Below are positions 15,961-25,016 of a stretch of DNA of 64,000 bases, one piece after another. The notes below the pieces were generated by a model, which did not search any database, was not told the DNA's origin, and was given only the letters and a program-made list of their open reading frames with translations. This DNA is from Cytophagales bacterium WSM2-2 (GTDB taxonomy: Bacteria; Bacteroidota; Bacteroidia; Cytophagales; Cyclobacteriaceae). Position numbers and translations under genes: made by a program. The first letter of the stretch is position 1, and every line of letters begins with the position of its first letter. The stretch lies in assembly GCA_015472025.1 (NCBI GenBank), contig BNHL01000001.1:2778001-2842000 (forward strand). The letters are read 5' to 3'.

Positions 15961-16728
15961 TTGAAAGTTACATTCCTCGGCACCGGTACGTCACAAGGTG
16001 TGCCCGTGATCGGGTGCGAATGTGAAGTATGCCGCTCGCTGGATTACCGCGACAAACGACTGCGTGTTTCCGTCCATATTGAAATTGAAGGTAAGAGTTT
16101 CGTCATTGATACAGGCCCCGATTTCAGACAACAAATGCTTCGGGAAAGAATAAACCGCCTCGATGCAGTTCTGCTCACCCACTCACATAAAGACCACATT
16201 GCCGGCTTAGACGATGTCCGAGCTTTCAACTTCCTTCAAAAGACCGAGATGCCGGTTTACGGAACATGGGCAACATTGGAACACCTGAAAAAAGAATTTT
16301 ACTATGCTTTCGAAGGAGAGAAGTATCCGGGTATCCCCGTATTAAGTCTCCGTGAAATTGACCAGGCCGACTTTGAAATAAATGGAGTCAGGATTGTCCC
16401 TTTGCCAGTGATGCACCTGCGAATGCCTGTACTTGGTTTTCGTATAGGTGATTTTAGTTACATCACTGACGCCAATCACATTCCCGAGGAGACCTTTGAA
16501 AAATTGAAGGGTACGAAAATCTTAGTGTTAAATGCACTTCAAAAGGAAAGTCACGTTTCTCATTTTACACTGAATGAAGCAATTGAGCAGGCACAACGAA
16601 TCGGAGCAGCTCAGACTTATTTTACTCACATCAGTCATAAGATGGGACTTCACAATTTCGTGAGCAAAGAGCTACCTCCCTCCATAGCTTTGGCACATGA
16701 TGGTCTGATTGTTCGCTGTACTCCATAG
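15961..16728 (+). CDS. MBL-fold metal-dependent hydrolase (PhnP-like)
   Basis: A 255-residue protein from a TTG start. It opens with TFLGTGTSQGVPVIGCECEVC, the PhnP-like N-terminus with a cysteine cluster, and carries the metal site THSHKDHIAGLDD (H74, H76, D78, H79), further His residues in VMHLRMPVLGF and THISHKMGLH. It is probably a phosphodiesterase; the natural substrate is not known. It is preceded by the 92-residue protein with a 10-bp gap. Confidence 0.9.
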   Translation: MKVTFLGTGTSQGVPVIGCECEVCRSLDYRDKRLRVSVHIEIEGKSFVIDTGPDFRQQMLRERINRLDAVLLTHSHKDHIAGLDDVRAFNFLQKTEMPVYGTWATLEHLKKEFYYAFEGEKYPGIPVLSLREIDQADFEINGVRIVPLPVMHLRMPVLGFRIGDFSYITDANHIPEETFEKLKGTKILVLNALQKESHVSHFTLNEAIEQAQRIGAAQTYFTHISHKMGLHNFVSKELPPSIALAHDGLIVRCTP

Positions 16729-16755
16729 CTCCTCTTGAAGTAGTACCTTTGACAC

Positions 16756-18300
16756 GTGCACAATAATTTTTATTTCCTGCGACAGTTGAGTGCTAAGCTC
16801 AACGATAAAATTACCGGGTATAGCATAGTATCGTGTTTCAGTCAGAATAAAGATGAGCTAGTAATAGAGCTTAACAACTCAAAAGAATCTTTTTTTATAA
16901 AAGCCAATCTCGAACCTGATTTCTGCTGCCTTTCTTTTCCTGATGAATTTCATCGCGCCCGGAAAAACAGTATTGACCTTTTTAATTCAGTTATCCTCAA
17001 GGGGGTTGTCAAAGTCAGGCAGATTGAAAACGAACGGAGTTTTTCGTTTGATCTGGAAGGGGATATATCATTGATCTTCAAAATGCATGGCAATTTTGCC
17101 AATGTAGTTCTGACGAAAGAAAACCGTGTTGAAGAAATTTTCAGGAACCATTTGCAAACCGATCTTACGAATGAGAACCGTGACAAACCCATCGATATCA
17201 GCAAGGATAATTTTTTCAGGAATATTAATAATCTGCCGGCAACTTTTTTTACGCTTGGAAAAGTAGTCTTTGAATATTTGCACGAACAAAATTTTGAACA
17301 ACTTGACCCCGAAGCAAAGTGGCAGTTATTTAATCAGACAATTCAGATGCTTGAGAAGCCAGTGTACTATATCACTGAATTGCGCGGGAGGCTTATCTTC
17401 AGTCTGCTTCCGATGGGGAAGATCATTCACAAACACAGCGATCCAATTCAGGCCATCAATGCCTTTGCAGGCCAAACTCTCCGTGATAAAGTTTTTCTGA
17501 ATGAAAAGAGAGAGGCTCTAAGCTATTTACAGACGCGTTTGAAAAACAATGAAGCATACGTATCTAAGAGCAGTCAAAAACTGAAAGAATTGGAACAAGA
17601 TCATCACTACCAACTTTGGGCGGACTTGATCATGGCTAATCTTCATACCCTTGCACAAGGGCAGGAAAAAATATCACTGGAAAGTTTTTATGATGGTAAG
17701 CCAGTAGAGATAAAGCTGAAGAAGGAATTGAGTCCTCAAAAGAATGCTGAGGTGTTTTATCGCAAGTCGAAAAACCATCAGATCGAAGTAACTAAACTCA
17801 GGGATGCTGTTAATCAAAAGGAGCAGGAGATCAGCAAACTCAAATCATGGATTACGGAAGTTGACGAAACCAGCGATGTAAGAGCATTGCGTGAACAGCT
17901 CGAGTGTACCGGAGCTGTCAAAAAAACTTCGGTTCAGTCAGAACCGCTACCGTATCGTGAGTTCGAGTTTAAGAATTATAAAATCTGGGTAGGAAAAAAT
18001 GCAGAGGCCAATGACAAACTCACGCTAAAATATTCTTTCAAAGAAGATCTTTGGTTGCACGCTAAAGATGTAGCCGGTTCGCATGTACTCATTAAACATC
18101 AGGCCGGAAAAAATTTTCCCAAGGATGTAATCGAATATGCAGCGGGTCTTGCTGCATATTATTCGAAACGAAAGAACGAATCATTGTGTCCTGTAGCCAT
18201 TACTCCAAAGAAATTTGTCCGTAAAAAGAAGGGCGATCCTGCAGGCATGGTTGTGGTTGACAAGGAAAACGTAATTCTGGTGCCACCTGCTCAACTCTGA
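16756..18300 (+). CDS. NFACT RNA-binding protein (RqcH/Rqc2-like, DUF814)
   Basis: A 514-residue protein from a GTG start with the family opening HNNFYFLRQLSAKLNDKITG. NFACT-N lies at about 1-130, a helical coiled-coil region at about 240-390, and the C-terminal NFACT-R domain contains NYKIWVGKNAEANDKLTLKY and DLWLHAKDVAGSHVLIKHQA. RqcH homologues bind stalled large subunits and add Ala tails. Family membership is clear; whether this divergent version does that is inference. Confidence 0.88.
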   Translation: MHNNFYFLRQLSAKLNDKITGYSIVSCFSQNKDELVIELNNSKESFFIKANLEPDFCCLSFPDEFHRARKNSIDLFNSVILKGVVKVRQIENERSFSFDLEGDISLIFKMHGNFANVVLTKENRVEEIFRNHLQTDLTNENRDKPIDISKDNFFRNINNLPATFFTLGKVVFEYLHEQNFEQLDPEAKWQLFNQTIQMLEKPVYYITELRGRLIFSLLPMGKIIHKHSDPIQAINAFAGQTLRDKVFLNEKREALSYLQTRLKNNEAYVSKSSQKLKELEQDHHYQLWADLIMANLHTLAQGQEKISLESFYDGKPVEIKLKKELSPQKNAEVFYRKSKNHQIEVTKLRDAVNQKEQEISKLKSWITEVDETSDVRALREQLECTGAVKKTSVQSEPLPYREFEFKNYKIWVGKNAEANDKLTLKYSFKEDLWLHAKDVAGSHVLIKHQAGKNFPKDVIEYAAGLAAYYSKRKNESLCPVAITPKKFVRKKKGDPAGMVVVDKENVILVPPAQL

Positions 18301-18312
18301 ATTGGAAAGCCG

Positions 18313-19743
18313 TTATTCCCTTGTTCTGAAACTGTATTCTTTCTGCGATATCATGTAGCCTTCAGTGGACCTGAGCGACCAGGGTAGAAGAGTGAATTCG
18401 TAATCCCAGCCTGGTTTGAGTGCAGTCTTTAGTTGCAAGGACTTTCCATCTTCTGACCATTTCACTGCGTCTTTTTCTCTCAATAATGGGAAATGATCGA
18501 TTCCTTTTTTTCCAAGACCAATGGAAATACCTTTGCCCATGGGCCTGTCAAAATAAATAATCATCTCTGTAAGGTTGCTATCGATCTCCGCATTGGAAGA
18601 AATGGGTTCAATTCTGACAACCTGTGGTCGCATCTTTTCGAAGTCAGCCACTAACTGATTAACATCTCCAAGGGACTTATAAAACTTAATGACTTCAGGA
18701 ATGAATGATTTGAACGTAGGATAGGTTTGCCGATTAGCATTGTATTTCTCAAGCAGGTCGTGCAGCTTATCCATCCACACCCATCCTCTTCCTTGCTCAT
18801 CCCTGATTCTGTTGATTATCCCTTTGTCAGATGCACCGTGCATTTTGGCATATTGTATTTCACCTTCTCTCACCAGTGATTCGTTGACCATGATTTCCCA
18901 TCGGCTGTATGCCATATTTTTCATGGGCTTGCTCACAGCTGAAAAGACGCTCTTGACTTCGGGAGTAAACTCGCTTGCCCTGGCATAAACGAGATAATTA
19001 ACAAAGGAATGGTTGTATTCATGGATGATAGTAGACTGAATATGTTCGGGTTTAAAAGTGGCGAAACCGAGACTATCTGGTAGTGCGTTGCTAATGATAG
19101 GGTATAAATCTTCCCGGCCATCAGGGAAAACTACCTTGGAACCATAATTAGCTCCACCATTGCCAAGACCTATGATCAGGTTAAATATCCCTTTTGGCTT
19201 TTCCCCATAGAATTTTTCAAACCACGAAACATCAACAGTTCCCATGGAAGCCTTAAAATTTTTCTGAGCTCTTTCATAATACTCCCGATGCGCAGAAAAG
19301 AATTCTTCACATTTCGCATCGCGATAAAAATCACGCAAAAGGACAATGAATTTGTCGGCATTGCTTTTCCCCCATCTTTCTTCCGGGATTTGCTTAGTGA
19401 AAGTAACGACTGGTTTAAATTCAGGAGGAGCACTTAAATGGACAGCCAAGTCCATTGGCCCATTGTATCCCATTCCCCGGGTACGGACCAGTTTCCTGGC
19501 GAACTGAACGGCTGCGTGATTTTTATATGGGCCAAAATGTTTCTCAATATCTTCTACATACCGGTTTAACTGTTTCATGGTATAACCTGTACCCTCCGCC
19601 AGCCTGAAAATGATACTGACGGTCTCCACGCGTTGATCAACCACAGGTTCCGGAGAAGACTGCGCCTGAAGCTTCAGCGTCAGGATACTGCAAAGGAAGG
19701 CCACATAAAGACCTCTTACTAAAGACTGGCTATAAAATCGCAT
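18313..19743 (-). CDS. DUF4932 secreted protein with HEXXH motif
   Basis: A 476-residue protein with a signal sequence (about residues 9-27, ending LKLQAQS) followed by a domain resembling DUF4932 and the zinc-peptidase motif IIHEYNHSFVNYLVY at about residue 240. A downstream Glu-rich helix could supply the third ligand. After this the C-terminal 100 residues look like a small beta domain (SNAEIDSNLTEMIIYFDRPM). The motif predicts a metallopeptidase, but activity is unproven. It is monocistronic, facing the NFACT gene. Confidence 0.8.
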   Translation of the reverse strand: MRFYSQSLVRGLYVAFLCSILTLKLQAQSSPEPVVDQRVETVSIIFRLAEGTGYTMKQLNRYVEDIEKHFGPYKNHAAVQFARKLVRTRGMGYNGPMDLAVHLSAPPEFKPVVTFTKQIPEERWGKSNADKFIVLLRDFYRDAKCEEFFSAHREYYERAQKNFKASMGTVDVSWFEKFYGEKPKGIFNLIIGLGNGGANYGSKVVFPDGREDLYPIISNALPDSLGFATFKPEHIQSTIIHEYNHSFVNYLVYARASEFTPEVKSVFSAVSKPMKNMAYSRWEIMVNESLVREGEIQYAKMHGASDKGIINRIRDEQGRGWVWMDKLHDLLEKYNANRQTYPTFKSFIPEVIKFYKSLGDVNQLVADFEKMRPQVVRIEPISSNAEIDSNLTEMIIYFDRPMGKGISIGLGKKGIDHFPLLREKDAVKWSEDGKSLQLKTALKPGWDYEFTLLPWSLRSTEGYMISQKEYSFRTRE

Positions 19744-19803
19744 AGGACTTTTTTATACAAAAGTGGAGTATCGGAAAATCAGAGTATTGTAAAAATCGGA
19801 CAG

Positions 19804-20622
19804 CTATCGAACTTCGAAGATGATTTTATTGTCTACGCACTCGAAATTAGTTGAAAATTTGGATGGACTTTTGCCGGTAAAGAACTGGAACTCACGAATC
19901 AGGTGACTTTGATCGAAATAATCAACTCCATTTGCCAGATGCTGAAACGCGAATGACCGGTGATGATTCAAATTCCACAATACCTTTCTGAAGCGTACGA
20001 TCCTTGAATAGTCTTTGGGTGAAACATCAAAGTAATTAGTGAATAGTCGGTAAATCTTTTTTTCTGAGCATCTCATTTTCCGGCTTATTTCATGAAGTTT
20101 CGTTTCGTCATGACTGTAATCAAAATGATGTAGTGTCTCAGCCAGGAATGGATTTTCATTGGCCTGTAATTTTTTCAGAAGGAAATTTTCAATCATCTGA
20201 CCACGCTTGGTAAAATCAGTTTCGTTAAAGACTGACTCAAAGAAAAAATGACTTCCAGTGCCAAGGATATCGTCAAGGTGGTCACCGGCTATAAATGTTT
20301 TTGCATTGAAAGGGAAGAATGAGTAAAAACCGGCTGGAGTGAAATCAATACAAATTTCATCCTGACAACCTTCCTGTGAAAATTCGCAGGGTTTCATATA
20401 CATCCCTGTAAAATAGAAAGTAATTCCCCGGTGAGCCTCCATTTGCATAGCATCATCGCCGAGTTTTTTTATTTTTTTTCCTCTAATGATGCCAAGACAA
20501 ATATTATTGTTGGCAAATGCGGTGATACATCGCTTGTCCTGCGGGTCAGCTGAATGATTGAAAATTATGTATTGTACACAAGGCCTCAGGTGTCTGGAAC
20601 TGATGCTGTAGGTACTGATCAT
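19804..20622 (-). CDS. AraC-family transcriptional regulator
   Basis: A 272-residue protein. The C-terminal two-helix-turn-helix domain is at about 165-265 (MRCSEKKIYRLFTNYFDVSP, then YSRIVRFRKVLWNL and YFDQSHLIREFQFFTGKSPSKF). The N-terminal 150 residues are of the AraC effector/dimer type with no ligand motif I can name. Gene order gives no target. It is divergent from nothing and lies 181 bp before the DUF4932 gene's start on the same strand. Confidence 0.9.
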   Translation of the reverse strand: MISTYSISSRHLRPCVQYIIFNHSADPQDKRCITAFANNNICLGIIRGKKIKKLGDDAMQMEAHRGITFYFTGMYMKPCEFSQEGCQDEICIDFTPAGFYSFFPFNAKTFIAGDHLDDILGTGSHFFFESVFNETDFTKRGQMIENFLLKKLQANENPFLAETLHHFDYSHDETKLHEISRKMRCSEKKIYRLFTNYFDVSPKDYSRIVRFRKVLWNLNHHRSFAFQHLANGVDYFDQSHLIREFQFFTGKSPSKFSTNFECVDNKIIFEVR

Positions 20623-20681
20623 AGTGACAGCTTATTAGCGTGCTAACGGCTGTCAATTCAAATGGTTTAGGCAGCAGTCAG

Positions 20682-22106
20682 CTACTTCACCACATTCACT
20701 TTAATTGTATTGGTCTTGCCGCGTTCATTGATTGGCATGCTAGCGAGTACGATGAAAATATCTCCACTTTGCACATGACCATCACGCTTCAGAATTGCCT
20801 CAATGTCGGCAATGGTGTCGTCAGTGCTTGCAGCTTTGTCGTAGTGGTAGGCACGCGTGGCCCACACCAGATTCATCGTATTGATTATTTCTTTATTGCT
20901 TGTAAATGCAAAAATATTGACGTTCGGTCTGTGTGATGATGCCTTGTAGGCGCTATATCCAAATTGAGTCAAACCCACAATCGCCCTGGCGTTAACATCT
21001 TTTGCGAGCTTACATGCGGTGAGAATCAAATTATCATTGAGGAAGTCTTTTGTGTTTTGCTCTGGATGGAATTTGTAGAAGATGTCGCCACTTTTTTCTA
21101 CAGAACCTATTGTTCGCACCATACTTCGAATTACTTCGAGTGGATATTTACCTGCGGCTGTTTCCGCTGAAAGCATTAGTGCATCGGCACCATCCATCAC
21201 GGCATTGGCAACGTCATTCGTTTCAGCGCGTGTAGGACGTGGATTTTCGATCATACTCTCCATCATTTGTGTGGCAACGATCACTGGCTTTGCAGCTTTG
21301 TTACATTTATCCACAAGCATCTTCTGCACCATCGGAACCTCTTCCATCCAGATTTCCACTCCGAGATCTCCCCGGGCTACCATCACCGCATCTGTAGCTT
21401 CAATAATTGCATCGATGTTGTCAAGCGCTTCAGGTTTTTCGATTTTGGCAACGACCCGTGTGGTCGCTTTATGCCTCCGGATGATGTCTTTGATAATCTC
21501 AATATCGGTGGCTTTGCGAACAAAAGAGAGCGCTACCCAGTCCATGTGGTTTTTTAAACCAAACTCCAGGTCTTCAAGGTCTTTGTCCGTAAGCGATGGA
21601 GCGGTAACTTTTGTTTGTGGCAGGTTGATTCCCTTACGTGGTTTCAAAGGTCCCCCATAGATTACTTTACAGACAACATCCGTATCCCTTACTTCTGTTA
21701 CGGACAATTCAATTTTTCCGTCATCGATCAAAATCATTTGCCCGACCCTTACATCTCGTGGAAGGTTTTCGTAAGAAGTGCTTACAAGTTCATTATTGCC
21801 TACCACTTGTTTGGTAGTGATGATAAGTTCTTGACCGGCTTTAAGTTCTACGCCCGGTTGTACATCGTTCACCCTGATCTTCGGTCCTTGCAAATCCTGA
21901 AGCAGAGCAACAGTGGTACCCATCTCTGCATTGAGTTCACGCACAAAGTTGATTACCTTCTGATGGTCGTCATGAGTGCCATGTGAAAAGTTCAGACGAA
22001 ATACATCCACACCTTCTTTAATGAGTGCCTGAAGCATTGCTTTTGAATTGGATGCGGGGCCGATGGTGGCCACAATTTTGGTCTTGTTGTAAGAGATACG
22101 TTCCAT
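20682..22106 (-). CDS. pyk: Pyruvate kinase
   Basis: A 474-residue glycolytic enzyme that converts phosphoenolpyruvate and ADP to pyruvate and ATP. It has TKIVATIGPASNS, FRLNFSHGTHD, the active-site block MVARGDLGVEIWMEEVPMVQ, and the C-terminal domain. The signature KPVIVATQMMESMIENPRPT is complete. Length is normal. The IPExxxVDY gene is directly upstream, with the acpP promoter region beyond it, as in many Bacteroidota genomes. Confidence 0.97.
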   Translation of the reverse strand: MERISYNKTKIVATIGPASNSKAMLQALIKEGVDVFRLNFSHGTHDDHQKVINFVRELNAEMGTTVALLQDLQGPKIRVNDVQPGVELKAGQELIITTKQVVGNNELVSTSYENLPRDVRVGQMILIDDGKIELSVTEVRDTDVVCKVIYGGPLKPRKGINLPQTKVTAPSLTDKDLEDLEFGLKNHMDWVALSFVRKATDIEIIKDIIRRHKATTRVVAKIEKPEALDNIDAIIEATDAVMVARGDLGVEIWMEEVPMVQKMLVDKCNKAAKPVIVATQMMESMIENPRPTRAETNDVANAVMDGADALMLSAETAAGKYPLEVIRSMVRTIGSVEKSGDIFYKFHPEQNTKDFLNDNLILTACKLAKDVNARAIVGLTQFGYSAYKASSHRPNVNIFAFTSNKEIINTMNLVWATRAYHYDKAASTDDTIADIEAILKRDGHVQSGDIFIVLASMPINERGKTNTIKVNVVK

Positions 22107-22125
22107 TCAGAGTAGGGAAATTGGA

Positions 22126-22548
22126 TTAGAAAATAAAATGCTCCTTTGATTTGATAGCATCCAAAGGTATGAAAGCAACCAATTCAACGGAAGGAATTTT
22201 TCTCAAGAGTTCCTGCAAACGATTGTTATCAGCATAAGTCTCACCTCGAGCCAGCAGGATGAAGTCAAATCGTGGAAGTTCGGGCAACAAAAGATTCCGA
22301 TCATCACTTTCTTCAAGTGGCTTATTCTTTAGAAGCTTTAACAGGCTAAAGGGCGTGTCGTGAGAATAATGCAGGTAGTTGTTGACAGATTTATTTTTAT
22401 GCATCACTTCATAGTCTTCCGATTTAATGAGATTAACATTCAGCGCATGATTGAGTTCCCACGCCATTTTATAAGACTTGATCGTTGAAATGATGCCGTA
22501 CACATCAAAGTCGACTGTGTACTCAATATCCAGACGTTTTTTCTTCAT
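22126..22548 (-). CDS. IPExxxVDY family protein
   Basis: A 140-residue protein of the Bacteroidota-specific family named for its IPExxxVDY motif. Family features present: DIEYTVDFDVYGIISTIKSY near the N-terminus, YSHDTPFSLLKLLKNKP, and a C-terminal block RKIPSVELVAFIPLDAIKSK. The canonical motif is not an exact match here: IPSVELVAF in place of IPExxxVDY. Function unknown. Located between pyk and acpP, its standard context. Confidence 0.85.
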   Translation of the reverse strand: MKKKRLDIEYTVDFDVYGIISTIKSYKMAWELNHALNVNLIKSEDYEVMHKNKSVNNYLHYSHDTPFSLLKLLKNKPLEESDDRNLLLPELPRFDFILLARGETYADNNRLQELLRKIPSVELVAFIPLDAIKSKEHFIF

Positions 22549-22633
22549 TTAAGCGTAAAGAACCGGAAGTTAAGGAGATGATTTTGTAGTGATTTTCATC
22601 AAATTTCAGGATTGGGAAGGCAAAACCAAAAAG

Positions 22634-22665
22634 TTTGACAATTTGCACTCAAATCCCTTTCTTTG
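22634..22665 (+). promoter_or_regulatory. Promoter of acpP (-33 TTTG, -7 TTTCTTTG)
   Basis: TTTG at 22634-22637 and TTTCTTTG at 22658-22665, separated by 20 nt, fit the Bacteroidota primary-sigma consensus (TTG, 19-21 nt, TAnnTTTG) with one mismatch. It lies just upstream of the acpP leader and supports the start codon at 22698 over the earlier in-frame ATG at 22635, which falls inside this promoter. Confidence 0.55.
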
Positions 22666-22697
22666 CATCGTTTTTTGAATCTCTAAACCTTACAATC

Positions 22698-22937
22698 ATG
22701 TCTGAAATTGCACAAAAAGTAAAGCAGATCATTATCGACAAGCTTGGCGTAGAAGAATCGGAAGTTACGCCTGAGGCAAGCTTCACCAACGATCTTGGCG
22801 CTGACAGCCTTGACACAGTAGAACTCATTATGGAGTTTGAAAAAGAATTTAATCTCTCCATTCCTGACGATCAAGCTGAAAATATTGCTACTGTGGGTCA
22901 GGCGATCTCTTATCTGGAAGAGAACGTGAAGAAATAA
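22698..22937 (+). CDS. acpP: Acyl carrier protein
   Basis: A 79-residue acidic protein, [20 protein letters not shown] at the start and the phosphopantetheine site [15 protein letters not shown] (Ser in DSL). It carries growing acyl chains for fatty acid synthesis. The start at 22698 gives the normal length; an upstream ATG at 22635 would extend through the promoter region and was rejected. fabF and rnc follow on the same strand, an arrangement conserved in many bacteria. Confidence 0.97.
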   Translation: MSEIAQKVKQIIIDKLGVEESEVTPEASFTNDLGADSLDTVELIMEFEKEFNLSIPDDQAENIATVGQAISYLEENVKK

Positions 22938-22958
22938 TCATTTACAGCACGCCTTCGC

Positions 22959-24209
22959 ATGAGTTTCAAACGAGTAGTGATTACGGGCGCGGGCGCGCTC
23001 ACCCCCATTGGAAATACGCTCAATGAATATTGGGATGGATTGAAGAATGGAAAGAGTGGCGCAGCCCCAATTACGAAGTTTGATACCACCAAGTTCAAAA
23101 CCAAGTTTGCCTGCGAGGTAAGAGGTTTTGATCCTGAAAAATTCATCGACCGGAAAGAATCCCGGAAGATGGATCCATTTACTCAGTATGCGATGGCCGT
23201 GGTGGATGAAGCCATAAAAAATGCGAACCTTCCGCTGACCGACTTAAACCCTGACCGCGTAGGTGTGATCTGGGGATCGGGCATCGGGGGGTTGCTTACT
23301 TTTCAGGAAGAAATGCGCTCCTATGCTGCCGGGGATGGCACTCCGCGTTTCAACCCGTTCTTCATTCCTAAAATGATCCCCGATCTTAGCGCAGGGCACA
23401 TCTCCATCAAATACGGATTTCGCGGACCTAACTATGTTACGGTATCCGCTTGTGCTTCTTCCACCAATGCGATATATGATGCTTACACTTACCTGAAACT
23501 GGGTAAAGCAGACATTATTGTGTCAGGTGGCTCCGAAGCAGCAGTTTGCATTGCCGGTGTAGGAGGTTTCAATGCTCTAAAAGCATTATCGGAAAGAAAT
23601 GATTCACCGGAGACGGCATCCCGCCCTTATGACAAGGATCGTGATGGATTTGTTCTTGGCGAAGGTGCTGGTGCATTGATTCTGGAAGAATACGAGCATG
23701 CAAAAAAGCGTGGAGCGAAAATTCTGGGAGAAATCATCGGTGGTGGTATGAGTGCCGATGCGTATCATATTACCGCTCCGCATCCGGAAGGAGCCGGTAT
23801 CATCAAAGTGATGGAATATGCCCTTGAAGAAGCCGGCATCAAACCTGAACAGGTCGATTACATCAATACACACGGGACATCAACTCCACTTGGAGATGTA
23901 GGTGAAATCAGAGCCATCCAGAAAGTTTTCGGTGAGCACGCCTACAAAATGAACATCAGTTCCACAAAAAGTATGACAGGCCACCTATTGGGTGCTGCTG
24001 GTGCGATAGAGACGATAGCTTGCTTACTTGCGTTGAATGAAGGTATTGTTCCACCAACCATCAACCATTTCACTGACGATCCGGAGCTGGATTCCAAACT
24101 CAATCTTACGTTTAATAAAGCCCAACAACGCAAAGTGAACATTGCATTGAGCAACACTTTCGGTTTTGGTGGCCATAATTTCTCTCTCATTATTAAAAAA
24201 GCTGAGTAG
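22959..24209 (+). CDS. fabF: Beta-ketoacyl-ACP synthase II
   Basis: A 416-residue condensing enzyme of the elongation cycle. It has the Cys-His-His triad: TVSACASSTNAIYDA (active-site Cys), INTHGTSTPLGD and SMTGHLLGAAGAIE. The N-terminus RVVITGAGALTPIGNT is typical. It lies 21 bp after acpP and 6 bp before rnc, so the three genes likely form one operon from the acpP promoter. Confidence 0.97.
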   Translation: MSFKRVVITGAGALTPIGNTLNEYWDGLKNGKSGAAPITKFDTTKFKTKFACEVRGFDPEKFIDRKESRKMDPFTQYAMAVVDEAIKNANLPLTDLNPDRVGVIWGSGIGGLLTFQEEMRSYAAGDGTPRFNPFFIPKMIPDLSAGHISIKYGFRGPNYVTVSACASSTNAIYDAYTYLKLGKADIIVSGGSEAAVCIAGVGGFNALKALSERNDSPETASRPYDKDRDGFVLGEGAGALILEEYEHAKKRGAKILGEIIGGGMSADAYHITAPHPEGAGIIKVMEYALEEAGIKPEQVDYINTHGTSTPLGDVGEIRAIQKVFGEHAYKMNISSTKSMTGHLLGAAGAIETIACLLALNEGIVPPTINHFTDDPELDSKLNLTFNKAQQRKVNIALSNTFGFGGHNFSLIIKKAE

Positions 24210-24215
24210 TTTCTT

Positions 24216-24935
24216 GTGTGGAACTTACTGACTTTCCCGAAGTCCAGCAGTAAAGAAGACAAGAAGATTGTTGCAGCCATTCAAACCATAGCCGGGTTTG
24301 CGCCTTCCAATTTGGCTATCTACAGACTCGCGACTATCCACAGCAGTAAAGCGAAAGACATCTCGGGGTTTCGCGAATCCAACGAGCGACTGGAATATCT
24401 CGGAGACGCTATCCTTGGAGCTGCCGTTGCAGATTACCTCTTTAAAAAATACCCCTTCAAAGACGAAGGGTTCCTTACAGAAATCCGGTCACGCATCGTT
24501 AACCGGGAATCGCTCAATAACCTGGCAAGAAAAATCGGGATAGCTACTATTGTGCAATACGATCATCGCAATACACAATTGCAAAAAGTAATTCTGGGAA
24601 ATACACTTGAGGCGCTGGTCGGTGCAGTTTATCTTGACAAAGGATACTTGCGCTGTAAAAAATTTGTGATCGATAAATTGATCCAGCCACATTTCGATCT
24701 GGAGGCGGTTGTTAACTCTGATACAAACCATAAAAGCCGCGTTATTGAGTGGGCACAGCGCAACTCGAAGGAAATTAAATTCGAGATCAATGAAACACGC
24801 CATGGCAGGCAACGCGAATTTTCAGCACAGGTGATTATTGATGGCAAGCCGTTTGGTAAAGGATATGGCCTTACCAAAAAGAAGGCAGAGCAGGATGCCG
24901 CGGAAAAATCCTGTGTTCAATTGGATATCGACTGA
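24216..24935 (+). CDS. rnc: Ribonuclease III
   Basis: A 239-residue endonuclease for double-stranded RNA, from a GTG start at 24216. The RNase III signature is NERLEYLGDAILGAAVADYL (about 61-80), with the second acidic cluster at LGNTLEALVGAVYLDKG; the C-terminal dsRNA-binding domain ends GYGLTKKKAEQDAAEKSCVQ. It processes rRNA and other structured transcripts. It follows fabF by 6 bp in the acpP operon. Confidence 0.96.
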   Translation: MWNLLTFPKSSSKEDKKIVAAIQTIAGFAPSNLAIYRLATIHSSKAKDISGFRESNERLEYLGDAILGAAVADYLFKKYPFKDEGFLTEIRSRIVNRESLNNLARKIGIATIVQYDHRNTQLQKVILGNTLEALVGAVYLDKGYLRCKKFVIDKLIQPHFDLEAVVNSDTNHKSRVIEWAQRNSKEIKFEINETRHGRQREFSAQVIIDGKPFGKGYGLTKKKAEQDAAEKSCVQLDID

Positions 24936-25016
24936 CGACAGTCCCGCCTGATTTTTTCGATCGACAAAGCAACGAACATACGATAAAGCGAATCTATAGG
25001 TAAGTCGTGGTTCGCT

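Noticed and set aside
16744-16751. A perfect TAnnTTTG promoter -7 element (TACCTTTG) just before the NFACT gene
   Set aside because: The implied start of transcription would fall at or after the GTG start codon, and no TTG lies 19-21 nt upstream, so the match is probably chance.
21082-21660. Long open frames on the plus strand inside pyk
   Set aside because: They lie wholly antisense to a complete, motif-rich pyruvate kinase gene and have no recognisable domain.
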